NCBI GenBank assembly: GCA_031265635.1
Contig: JAISCK010000041.1
Location: 1-6,287 of the forward strand
Direction of reading: 5' to 3'
DNA from: Spirochaetaceae bacterium
Lineage (GTDB): Bacteria > Spirochaetota > Spirochaetia > Treponematales > Breznakiellaceae
DNA length: 6,287 bases
This document shows positions 1 to 5,543 of the stretch, piece after piece. The notes beneath the pieces are model-generated. The model did no database searches. It saw only the letters and a list, made by a program, of their open reading frames with translations, and was not told the origin of the DNA. Within the stretch, counting starts at the first letter, position 1, and each line of letters starts with the position of its first letter. A program made the translations under genes and the position numbers.

Positions 1-323
1 TCTATTTTAAGGGCATGGTATTCAAGCCTGGGCCGCCTGATTTTGCCTTTCCCGTACTCAACGCCCGGCGCGATAAAGCGCCATTCCACCAGGGCTTCTT
101 CAGGAGACGGGGCGCTGGCCGCGGCAGCCTTGAGTATCGAAGGGTCCGCCCGCGTTACGGCCGGGCGCTCCGCTGTTCCGCTTTCAACAGGTCCGGTCCG
201 GGCGGGCCTGATCGGCCTGTCCGAGGCGCAGGAAAAAACAAAGAAAATGGCCAGAAAGCAAAACAATGAGGAGCTTCCCGGCAAATACCGGTACTTTTTT
301 GACCCGCTCCTCATGATTTTCAT
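1..323 (-). CDS. Partial lipoprotein; N-terminus of a probable phosphodiester glycosidase (NAGPA-like) family protein
   Basis: This reading frame is open from an ATG at 323 to the left edge (107 full codons), so only the N-terminus is seen. Residues 19-31 form a hydrophobic signal segment after a basic start (KK at 9-10). The segment ends in V29-F30-S31-C32, a spirochaete-style lipobox, so the protein should be lipidated at Cys32 and membrane-anchored. Residues 33-80 are a Pro/Ala-rich linker. From W81 the sequence (W..IAPGVEY.KGKI..PRLEYHALKI) resembles, from memory, the start of the phosphodiester glycosidase / DUF2233 domain, where PRLE.HALKID is typical. That assignment is inference because the catalytic part is outside the window. 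The gene lies 48 nt after rpsU in the same direction and is probably the next operon member. Neither ATG 323 nor in-frame ATG 314 has a good ribosome binding site, so the exact start is open. Confidence 0.75.
   Translation of the reverse strand, partial: MKIMRSGSKKYRYLPGSSSLFCFLAIFFVFSCASDRPIRPARTGPVESGTAERPAVTRADPSILKAAAASAPSPEEALVEWRFIAPGVEYGKGKIRRPRLEYHALKI
266..314 (-). promoter_or_regulatory. 9-bp inverted repeat enclosing an ATG and AGGAG at the lipoprotein start
   Basis: ATGAGGAGC (314 to 306 on the minus strand) is exactly complementary to GCTCCTCAT (274 to 266), with a 31-nt loop that itself contains CCGG twice (278-281, 288-291). In the mRNA the stem would bury the second in-frame start codon of the lipoprotein and the only AGGAG in the area. 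This could modulate its translation, but the repeat lies within coding sequence and no regulatory function is shown. Confidence 0.4.
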
Positions 324-371
324 AAAAAAATTCAATTTGTTTGGAATTTAATGGCCGGAAAGCGCCATATT

Positions 372-575
372 TTAATAATCCGCCTTGCCTTTCCGGGACT
401 TTTTAAGCAGTTTCCGGCGTATGGCTTTCTTTTTACGATTTAGTATGGTAGATGGTTTTTCGTAATATTCCCGTTTTTTATATTCCCGGATGATGCCTTC
501 TTTTTCCACCATCCGCTTGAAACGTTTAATGGCCTTCTCCAGCATCTCGCTGTCATCTACGATGATATGGGCCAA
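372..575 (-). CDS. rpsU: 30S ribosomal protein S21
   Basis: Small, strongly basic 67-residue protein (MAHIIVDDSEMLEKAIKRFK...). It carries the S21 core: a helix with KAIKRFKRMVEKEGI, then REYKKREYYEKPS, then a Lys/Arg-rich tail ending near KADY. S21 sits on the 30S platform near the anti-Shine-Dalgarno region and supports mRNA binding at initiation. The start chosen is TTG at 575. A longer frame begins at GTG 584, but that GTG is part of the ribosome binding site GGGAGGTGA (589-581), which sits 8 nt before TTG 575. The chosen start also gives the usual short N-terminus of the family. The gene lies 38 nt after the M23 peptidase gene in the same direction. S21 is usually near dnaG/rpoD or yqeY in many bacteria; here it is embedded in a tex-rsmG operon. 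Confidence 0.95.
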   Translation of the reverse strand: MAHIIVDDSEMLEKAIKRFKRMVEKEGIIREYKKREYYEKPSTILNRKKKAIRRKLLKKSRKGKADY

Positions 576-580
576 ACAAA

Positions 581-589
581 TCACCTCCC
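581..589 (-). promoter_or_regulatory. Strong ribosome binding site of rpsU
   Basis: GGGAGGTGA, a near-perfect match to the 16S 3' end, lies in the 38-nt gap after the M23 gene. Its GGAGG ends 8 nt before TTG 575. It decides the rpsU start and suggests high translation in spite of the TTG codon. Confidence 0.8.
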
Positions 590-613
590 TTCCGTCCGGT
601 AAGAATTCCGGGC

Positions 614-1753
614 CTACTGAGAGTCAACGGCCCGCACTTTACTGTTAATTTTACTCAAGATAAGGTCTTTGTCAAGCAGGGGGCGGAGCATCATCGTATC
701 CGGGTCGGTATTTTCCCCGCTTACCCGTATTTCCCAATGAAGATGGGGGCCTGTGGCAAGGCCGGTGGAGCCTGATGTTCCCAGGAGAGTCCCCCGCTCC
801 GTCAGGTTTCCTTCTTCCACAGCGAGGCTGTCCATGTGGTAGTACAGGGAATACACGCCGGGGAGGTGTTCGATGATGACCGTATTTCCGGTAACGATGC
901 GGAACGCGGCGAGGACCGTCTTTCCCGGAGCGCAGGCAAGGACATCCGTTCCTGTGGGGACTCCGTAATCTATACCCGCGTGAACCGAGCTTTCCGATCT
1001 GCCGTCGCTGTACGCGTAAATCCTGCGGTCGCCGAAAAAACTGGTGCGCCTTGTGCTGCTCACCGGGGCGCTGAAAGGTTCTTCGGTATAAATATCAGCG
1101 CCTGTACGGGCGATAATAGACCAGAGCAGCTCGGCCTCCCTGGTTTTTTGGGGGTCAGGTACGGTTCTGATGGCGGTATTGGATTCGTTTAAGGGAATGG
1201 TCTCCGACACAAAGTCCCTGGGTTCAACGGTAATGTTCCGGCTTCCTTCTATGCCCGTCTTTCCTTCGGCATTGACCAGGGCCTCGCCGGGACTCAGGGT
1301 GGAAGGGACGGTAAGCAGCGCCACCGATACGGGGCGGCCCCCCGGAGTCTTAAAGTACTCAAAGAAAACGCCCCTGCTGATGGGGCGCTCGCCTGAGCGG
1401 GTAAGCACGGCCCTGAAATCAGTATCGTCATGGTCGTCTGCGGGAACATAGATTACCGTGACAGGTTCCCCCGGCCGGGGATGCTCCTGCAGCACCATAA
1501 ATACGGGCAGTTCCCACAGTGAATCATCAGCCGGGTCAGCGGCGATGCTCTGTCCCTCCCCGCTATCCGCAGCGGCAGGATCCGCGCCGCTGTCCGCCTG
1601 TTCCGCCGGGGTCTGACCCGCCGCTGCCTGTTCCGCCGCTGCCTGGGGGGTCTGGTCCGCGCCTGAAGCCGTGCAAAAGAGGAGCCCGCTCAGGATGGCG
1701 AGAAGCAGCATGACGGGGATTCTTTTTTTGGCCCTGGCAAGGATTGCGGTCAT
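614..1753 (-). CDS. Secreted M23 (LytM-type) zinc metalloendopeptidase
   Basis: A 379-residue exported protein predicted to cut peptidoglycan peptide cross-links. Residues 1-31 are a signal peptide (basic RAKKR, hydrophobic core 14-27, probable cleavage near TASG-A). Residues 32-78 are an Ala/Gln/Asp-rich low-complexity linker. Residues 79-180 look like a beta-rich N-terminal domain, and 236-355 form the M23 domain (SFFGDRR... to NTDP). All catalytic elements are present: H258 and D262 (HAGID) plus H339 as zinc ligands, and H306 (YYHMD) and H337 (GPHLH) as catalytic histidines. By analogy with LytM this should be an active enzyme rather than a degenerate EnvC/NlpD-type activator. The ATG overlaps the rsmG stop as ATGA, so translation is probably coupled; no strong ribosome binding site is visible. 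LLFC at 24-27 is a poor lipobox because Phe precedes Cys, so ordinary secretion is preferred. Confidence 0.92.
   Translation of the reverse strand: MTAILARAKKRIPVMLLLAILSGLLFCTASGADQTPQAAAEQAAAGQTPAEQADSGADPAAADSGEGQSIAADPADDSLWELPVFMVLQEHPRPGEPVTVIYVPADDHDDTDFRAVLTRSGERPISRGVFFEYFKTPGGRPVSVALLTVPSTLSPGEALVNAEGKTGIEGSRNITVEPRDFVSETIPLNESNTAIRTVPDPQKTREAELLWSIIARTGADIYTEEPFSAPVSSTRRTSFFGDRRIYAYSDGRSESSVHAGIDYGVPTGTDVLACAPGKTVLAAFRIVTGNTVIIEHLPGVYSLYYHMDSLAVEEGNLTERGTLLGTSGSTGLATGPHLHWEIRVSGENTDPDTMMLRPLLDKDLILSKINSKVRAVDSQ
1618..1645. repeat. 15-bp-period repeat in the Ala/Gln-rich linker of the M23 gene
   Basis: CCGCCGCTGCCTG occurs at 1618-1630 and again at 1633-1645, a period of 15 bp. It encodes repeated AAAEQ/AAAGQ units on the minus strand. 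Because the period is a multiple of three, copy-number change would lengthen or shorten the periplasmic linker without breaking the frame. Confidence 0.6.
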
Positions 1754-2421
1754 ATACGCTTATCCCGTATTACCACAAAATGCCGCTCTTCATCAAGAAA
1801 GGGAACAGGGCAGGGAAATATCTCCCAGGGCTGCTGCCCGGCCGCGCTTTCTTCTTCTTCAATCTTTTCTCTTTTTCCCTTGTAGGCGGTGATTATACCT
1901 CCGCCTGCAAGGAGGCGCAGCATGGTTTTAAGGACGCTGTCCGTAAGGGGCCTGTAGGCGCGGGAAGTAACAAGGCCGAAACGTCCGGGCGCGGCCTTTT
2001 CCGTTTCGCCTTCTTCAAGGCCGGCGTTTTTGAGGCCCAAAATCGCCAGGGTATTTCGCAAAAAACCCGCCCGTTTTCCCATGCGTTCAATAAGCGTGAT
2101 TTGTATGTCCGGCAGGGCTATGGCCAGGGGTATGCCGGGAAGCCCCGCGCCTGAGCCAAGATCGGCCAGCGTGGGGGACGGGGTTTCTTCTATTAAACGG
2201 CGTATGATGCCCAGGGGGGCAAGGGAATCAAGGATGTGCCGTATCACAAGCTCTTCCCTGGTATGGGCGCCTACAAGACCGTAAGCGCCGTTAAAAAATT
2301 CAATTTCCTGTATATATGAAGCAAGCTGCGTGAGAACCGTTTCCCGGCGGCCCTTGAGGGCCTCGCCGATAGTCGCGTCTGAACGCTCCAGGGCGGAAAG
2401 ACCCGCCTCAAGCCTGTCCAT
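1750..2421 (-). CDS. rsmG: 16S rRNA (guanine-527-N7) methyltransferase RsmG
   Basis: A 223-residue cytoplasmic SAM-dependent methyltransferase that makes m7G527 in the 530 loop of 16S rRNA; loss of RsmG in other bacteria gives low-level streptomycin resistance. Hallmarks in order: RHILDSL (61-67), typical of the family; the SAM-binding motif LADLGSGAGLPGIPLAI (85-101); ERMGKRAGFLRN (112-123), contacting the ligand; and SRAYRPL (153-159), equivalent to the SRA motif of GidB. Length is close to the E. coli protein. The ATG at 2421 lies inside the end of tex, a 14-nt overlap in a different frame, and only a weak GAAAGAA precedes it, which suggests translational coupling. Its stop overlaps the M23 start. 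In many genomes rsmG sits beside mnmG near the origin, which is not the case here. Confidence 0.96.
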   Translation of the reverse strand: MDRLEAGLSALERSDATIGEALKGRRETVLTQLASYIQEIEFFNGAYGLVGAHTREELVIRHILDSLAPLGIIRRLIEETPSPTLADLGSGAGLPGIPLAIALPDIQITLIERMGKRAGFLRNTLAILGLKNAGLEEGETEKAAPGRFGLVTSRAYRPLTDSVLKTMLRLLAGGGIITAYKGKREKIEEEESAAGQQPWEIFPCPVPFLDEERHFVVIRDKRI

Positions 2422-4849
2422 TGCGTTCTTTCATTTTTCTGAAGGCGTCGGCAAAGGGATTGTACATGGTTCCGTCGTCTGTTTGCGTTTTACCGGCCTG
2501 CGGCGCTTTGCCGGGAGGGAGGGCCGGACCGGGGCGCGGCCCTCCGGGACGGAACGCTTTGCCGGGCGCGGGGCGCGGTCCACGGGACTCTTTGCCGGAG
2601 GCGGCCGGGACAGGGCGGCGTTTTTCAGGAGCGGGGCCCTGCCTGTCCTTTGCCGGAGCGGACGGCTCCTTTTTCCGCGAAAGGCTGATACGCTTCCGGT
2701 CCCTGTCCAGGGCAATGATGCGGAATTCGCACACATCGCCTACCTTGATCAGGTCCATGGGGTCCTTAACATACTGGTCGCTTAATTCCGAGATATGGAC
2801 CAGGGCGGTTTCCTTTATGCCAAGATCGACAAAAGCGCCAAAATCAACCACGTTTTTGATTTTGCCGGTGATGGTCATTCCTTCACTTAAGTCATCGAAT
2901 GAGACAATCCCCTTCTGGAGTATGGGCCTGGGATAATCGTCCCTGGGGTCCCGGTTTGGTTTTTTAAGTTCTTCCACTATATCCCTGATAGTTGTATCGC
3001 CTATGCCGTGTTCCTCCCTGAGCCTGGCAAAGAGTTCCCCGGCCAATGCCGGACCGCCGCTTGTGGTAACGGTATTTCCCGGCGTAAGATACGCCTGTAT
3101 TTTCCGGGCGGCATCGTAGTTTTCAGGATGCACCCAGGTATTGTCCAGGGGGTCGCCGCTTTCCGGTATTTTAAGAAAGCCCGCGCACTGTTCGTAGCTT
3201 TTAGGCCCCATGCCCGGAACAGTAGTAAGTTCGTCCCTGCTTGAAATCCGGCCCTTCTCTTCCCGGTACCCGACGATTTTTCTTGCCAGGGAGGCGTTGA
3301 TGCCCGACACATATTTAAGAAGCGAAACGCTTGCCGTGTTAAGGTTGACGCCTACCTTGTTCACCACCGAGGAGACAACCTCGTCAAGGGTTTCGGACAG
3401 TTTTCTCTGGTTGACATCATGCTGATAAAGGCCCACGCCTATGGACTTGGGGTCGATTTTGACCAGTTCCGAAAGGGGGTCCTGGAGACGGCGGCCTATC
3501 GAAATAGCGCCCCGTATGGTAAGGTCAAGGCCGGGAAATTCCTCCCTGGCTATGTCGCTGGCGGAATATACCGAAGCGCCGTCCTCATCCACTACGGTGT
3601 AAAGCGTTTCCAGATTGTTTTCGCTTATCATCCGCGAGACAAGCTCCTGCACCTCCCTTGACCCGGTTCCGTTTCCAACGGCGATAAGTTCTATCTGGTA
3701 GTTTCTGACAGCCTCAAGAAGCAGTTTTTTTGCCTCTTCCTGCTTGTGGTTGTATATGACAAAATTCCCCAGATGCTTTCCCGTATCGTCAAGGCAGGCG
3801 CACTTGGTTCCGGTGCGTATGCCCGGATCTATCCCCAATACCCTGGTTCCCTTGATGGGCCGCTGGAGAAGGAGGTTTTTCAGGTTTTCGCTGAATACCG
3901 AAATGCCGTGATCATCGGCGCTGTCGCTCTGATCGCCCCTGAGTTCCCTGATGACAGCCGGAGAGAGGAGCCGTTTGAGGCCGTCTTCTATGGCCGTTCT
4001 GTGGTAATCGTTATGGAGGACATATTTGTTCCAGAGCATCCTGACAGCCGTTTCCTCATCCGTATCAATGGTTACTTCCAGAGCGCCCTCCCGTTCGCCC
4101 CGGTTGACGGCAAGGATACGGTGCGGCCTGATTTGGGAAAGGGCCTCTTTATAATCCCAGTACATTTGATAGGTTGAAGTTTTTTTTGCCTCATCGCCGC
4201 CCTTTCCCTTGACCAGTATAGCGCCGTCGGAAATATAAAAGGCTTTTATCTCGGAACGGTTCCCGGTATCCTGGGCGGTCTCTTCGGCTATGATGTCCAT
4301 AGCCCCCTGCAGGGCGTCTTCGGACGACGCGACAACAAGCTCAGGCGGCGTGTCCTCCGCCCCGGTTATATAGTCCGCCGCCCTGGCAAGAAGGGCCGCT
4401 TCTTCAAGTTCCTTCATGGCCCCGGCAAGCCCCTCAAGGCCCTTTTCCGCGGCCAGCATGCCCCTGGTCTTCTTCTTCCGTTTATAGGGAGCGTAAATAT
4501 CCTCAAGCTCGGTCAGCGTAGCCGCCCCGGTGATATTCCCGTAAAGGGCTTCGGTAAGTTTTCCCTGGGCATGGATACCCCGTATGATTTCCACGCGCCT
4601 CGTTTCAAGATTCTTAAGGCTTGCCAGGAGGTGTTCTATATCCCTGACCTGGACCTCGTCAAGACTTCCGGTTTTTTCCTTCCGGTACCGGGCAATAAAG
4701 GGAACCGTACTCCCCCCGGCCAAAAGTTCCGCCGCCGCCTGAACCTGATCCTGTTTGATGGCAAGCCGTGCAGCAACCCGCTCTACAATCGCGCGCTCAT
4801 CAATCGTGAGCGCTTCAATAAATTCCCCGGTCAATTCCATAGTGTGCAT
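2408..4849 (-). CDS. tex: Tex family RNA-binding transcription accessory protein
   Basis: An 813-residue cytoplasmic nucleic-acid-binding protein, the bacterial relative of Spt6. Regions in order: helical Tex N-terminal domain (about 10-200, with GGSTVPFIARYRKEKTG at 45-61); YqgF/RNase H-like domain (about 335-460, VLGIDPGIRTG at 337-347, VDEDGASVYSASDIA at 420-434); conserved IGRRLQDPLSELVKIDP (451-467); helix-hairpin-helix region (about 500-560, VNLNTAS and PGMGPKS); HPENYDAA (574-581); S1 RNA-binding domain (about 655-726, GMTITGKIKNVVDFGAFVDLG). A disordered Pro/Gly/Lys/Arg-rich tail (727-794) and a terminal YNPFADAFRKMK motif (796-807) make it longer than the 785-residue Pseudomonas protein. 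No Shine-Dalgarno precedes ATG 4849 or the in-frame ATG 4840. An extended -10 at 4856-4848 would put the transcript start at about 4840, favouring a leaderless 810-residue form. It is the first gene of the operon. Confidence 0.96.
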   Translation of the reverse strand: MHTMELTGEFIEALTIDERAIVERVAARLAIKQDQVQAAAELLAGGSTVPFIARYRKEKTGSLDEVQVRDIEHLLASLKNLETRRVEIIRGIHAQGKLTEALYGNITGAATLTELEDIYAPYKRKKKTRGMLAAEKGLEGLAGAMKELEEAALLARAADYITGAEDTPPELVVASSEDALQGAMDIIAEETAQDTGNRSEIKAFYISDGAILVKGKGGDEAKKTSTYQMYWDYKEALSQIRPHRILAVNRGEREGALEVTIDTDEETAVRMLWNKYVLHNDYHRTAIEDGLKRLLSPAVIRELRGDQSDSADDHGISVFSENLKNLLLQRPIKGTRVLGIDPGIRTGTKCACLDDTGKHLGNFVIYNHKQEEAKKLLLEAVRNYQIELIAVGNGTGSREVQELVSRMISENNLETLYTVVDEDGASVYSASDIAREEFPGLDLTIRGAISIGRRLQDPLSELVKIDPKSIGVGLYQHDVNQRKLSETLDEVVSSVVNKVGVNLNTASVSLLKYVSGINASLARKIVGYREEKGRISSRDELTTVPGMGPKSYEQCAGFLKIPESGDPLDNTWVHPENYDAARKIQAYLTPGNTVTTSGGPALAGELFARLREEHGIGDTTIRDIVEELKKPNRDPRDDYPRPILQKGIVSFDDLSEGMTITGKIKNVVDFGAFVDLGIKETALVHISELSDQYVKDPMDLIKVGDVCEFRIIALDRDRKRISLSRKKEPSAPAKDRQGPAPEKRRPVPAASGKESRGPRPAPGKAFRPGGPRPGPALPPGKAPQAGKTQTDDGTMYNPFADAFRKMKERNGQA
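2480..2660. repeat. GC-rich stretch encoding the Pro/Gly/basic tail of Tex
   Basis: The part of tex beyond the S1 domain is made of short degenerate units such as GPRPAPGKA and GPRPGPALPPGKA, with scattered Lys and Arg and no hydrophobic core. It is expected to be disordered and RNA-binding. The underlying DNA is distinctly richer in GC than the rest of the gene. Confidence 0.5.
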
Positions 4850-4856
4850 TGTATCA
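4848..4856 (-). promoter_or_regulatory. Extended -10 promoter element of the tex operon
   Basis: On the minus strand TGATACAAT reads as an extended -10: TG, one base, then TACAAT, which matches 5 of 6 of TATAAT. There is no convincing -35 at 16-18 nt, as is usual for extended -10 promoters. Seven bases (GCACACT) separate it from ATG 4840, so transcription would begin on that A. The call rests on sequence match and position only. Confidence 0.5.
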
Positions 4857-4883
4857 GGGGAGAAGGCAAAAAACTAGCGTGAA

Positions 4884-4901
4884 AAGGCGCTGTTGCGCCT
4901 T
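4884..4901. other. Perfect 7-bp hairpin in the tex / plus-strand intergenic region
   Basis: AAGGCGC, loop TGTT, GCGCCTT. On the minus strand the stem is followed by TTTTC, a poor U-tract, and on the plus strand by no U-tract, so it is not a good terminator on either strand. It lies about 30 nt upstream of the tex -10 and touches the proposed plus-strand -35. It may be an insulating structure or an operator-like palindrome. Confidence 0.45.
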
Positions 4902-4929
4902 GATGTTCAAGACAAAAAGGGAATACTAT
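4900..4929 (+). promoter_or_regulatory. Weak candidate promoter for the plus-strand small genes
   Basis: TTGATG (4900-4905) and TACTAT (4924-4929) with an 18-nt spacer match 4 of 6 positions each of the -35 and -10 consensus. It lies 30 nt before ATG 4960. It is the best pair visible in this gap but could arise by chance in AT-rich sequence. Confidence 0.28.
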
Positions 4930-4959
4930 GTATTCATGTTAAAGAGAAATGGGTAAATT

Positions 4960-5037
4960 ATGGATGAAATTGTCGTCGAATTTAATCCGTCCGCTTTTAA
5001 GCATGGCATAGGCGAAGATGATATACGGACTGCAATT
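4960..5037 (+). pseudogene. Remnant of BrnT-like toxin (first ~26 codons only)
   Basis: This part keeps the VEFNPSAFKHGI..DDIRTAI opening, including the KHG segment typical of the BrnT fold. It lacks the central strands and the C-terminal region that complete the RNase fold, so no toxin activity is expected. The frame stays open into the antitoxin without a stop. Confidence 0.5.
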
Positions 5038-5271
5038 ATGGCCAAAATGACTGACGAAGAAGCGGAGGCTCTGGACAAATACTACACCGAGCATACCGTC
5101 ATGCCCGTCAGGGGAAAACCGGGGCTTTTCGCCAGGCAAAAGACCCGTATGTTTGCCGTTGACGCGCTGTCCGCCCAATACCTTATCACAAAAGCCGCCG
5201 CCGAGCATAAAACCACGATGGAAATTATCGGCGAACTGATCCGGGAAAAAATCGCCGCCGCTTCTGTATAA
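4960..5271 (+). CDS. BrnT-like toxin N-terminus fused in frame to its antitoxin (toxin-antitoxin remnant)
   Basis: One open frame of 103 residues that seems to be two proteins. Residues 1-26 (MDEIVVEFNPSAFKHGIGED...) match, from memory, the N-terminus of BrnT-like toxins of the F(D/N)PSAFKHG(V/I)xExDI type. The rest of that ~90-residue RNase-like fold is missing. Residues 27-103, from an internal ATG at 5038, look like a whole antitoxin of such pairs: MTDEEAEALDKYYT, GKPGLFARQK, a CopG/RHH-like segment AVDALSAQYLITKAAAE, and IIGELIREKIA at the end. The expected operon order is toxin then antitoxin, so deletion of the toxin body would give this structure. The product could be an antitoxin with 26 extra residues. 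The internal ATG has GGA 8 nt upstream, so a normal antitoxin may be made too. ATG 4960 has only a weak GGG 6 nt upstream. Family assignment is inference from remembered sequences. Confidence 0.75.
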   Translation: MDEIVVEFNPSAFKHGIGEDDIRTAIMAKMTDEEAEALDKYYTEHTVMPVRGKPGLFARQKTRMFAVDALSAQYLITKAAAEHKTTMEIIGELIREKIAAASV

Positions 5272-5300
5272 GGGGTAGCCGGTACATTCCGGTGCCCCTT
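5270..5300 (+). other. Strong intercistronic hairpin after the toxin-antitoxin remnant
   Basis: AAGGGG (5270-5275) pairs with CCCCTT (5295-5300). Inside, a U-G and an A-U pair, then, past one bulged G at 5278, CCGG (5279-5282) pairs with CCGG (5289-5292), closing a 6-nt loop TACATT. It overlaps the stop codon at 5269-5271 and ends 11 nt before the next ribosome binding site. No U-tract follows, so it is more likely a processing, stability or attenuation element than an intrinsic terminator. Confidence 0.55.
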
Positions 5301-5311
5301 GCGTTACCATG

Positions 5312-5316
5312 AGGAG
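5312..5316 (+). promoter_or_regulatory. Ribosome binding site setting the start at 5324
   Basis: AGGAG ends 7 nt before ATG 5324. The earlier in-frame ATG at 5309 overlaps this site and has no ribosome binding site of its own, so 5324 is preferred. Confidence 0.7.
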
Positions 5317-5323
5317 TACAAAG

Positions 5324-5542
5324 ATGGCTAGTACTGTTGCTATTATGGAAAAGGGAATCAATATCCTTTTGGAACATCTGGGCGACCTTGATACCGAACA
5401 ATTCATATCTACCCTTTTAAGGGAGTCTTTTGACTATACCGAATGGCGCAGAAAGCATTTAGCGGAGTATGCTATGAACCCGGAGGAATTGAACCGTGCC
5501 GCCATCGAATTTGACAAAACAATCCCGTTACTTGATATATAA
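5324..5542 (+). CDS. Small conserved hypothetical protein with FDYTEWRR motif
   Basis: A 72-residue soluble, predicted all-helical protein of unknown function. It begins MASTVAIMEKGINILLEHLG, an amphipathic helix, then DLDTEQFISTLLRESFDYTEWRRKHL, then a helix MNPEELNRAAIEF. I recall short bacterial proteins with a similar layout (MKG-like start, LG..(D/E)TE.FI..(I/L).RE.FDYT.W), found as small accessory genes, but I know of no demonstrated function. A role next to toxin-antitoxin genes is only inferred from position. ATG 5324 has a good AGGAG ribosome binding site. There are no membrane segments, signal peptide or cysteines. It follows the antitoxin remnant after a strong hairpin and is followed after 1 nt by the next gene, or overlapped by it if that gene starts at GTG 5496, so it is probably translated with it. 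Confidence 0.78.
   Translation: MASTVAIMEKGINILLEHLGDLDTEQFISTLLRESFDYTEWRRKHLAEYAMNPEELNRAAIEFDKTIPLLDI
5482..5486 (+). promoter_or_regulatory. Possible ribosome binding site for an alternative GTG start at 5496
   Basis: GGAGG ends 9 nt before GTG 5496, which is in frame with the next gene and would add 16 residues (MPPSNLTKQSRYLIYK). The same bases encode Pro-Glu-Glu in the upstream gene, so the match may be a coincidence. Confidence 0.35.
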
Positions 5543-5543
5543 A

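Noticed and set aside
15..351. Two overlapping plus-strand frames at the left edge
   Set aside because: The minus strand carries a convincing lipoprotein signal and linker through the same bases; the plus frames are shadows.
351..368. ATGGC / GCCAT hairpin after rpsU as a terminator
   Set aside because: The stem is only 5 bp with an 8-nt loop and has no adjacent U-tract; the operon probably continues.
576..584. GTG 584 as the rpsU start
   Set aside because: This GTG is inside the ribosome binding site itself, which fits TTG 575 with normal spacing.
1672..1683. Lipobox LLFC in the M23 peptidase signal
   Set aside because: Phe at -1 is not accepted in known lipoboxes; cleavage near TASG-A by ordinary signal peptidase is more likely.
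2421..2936. 171-residue plus-strand frame, with a further plus-strand frame at 2330-2785
   Set aside because: Both are antisense to the GC-rich tail of tex and to rsmG; their Arg/Gly/Pro-rich content reflects the complement of that tail.
3746..4177. 143-residue plus-strand frame
   Set aside because: It is antisense to the conserved YqgF-like region of tex, which is clearly the coding strand.
4939..5406. 155-residue open frame on the minus strand
   Set aside because: It is antisense to the toxin-antitoxin remnant and the FDYTEWRR gene, runs across their gap and hairpin, and has no recognisable family features.
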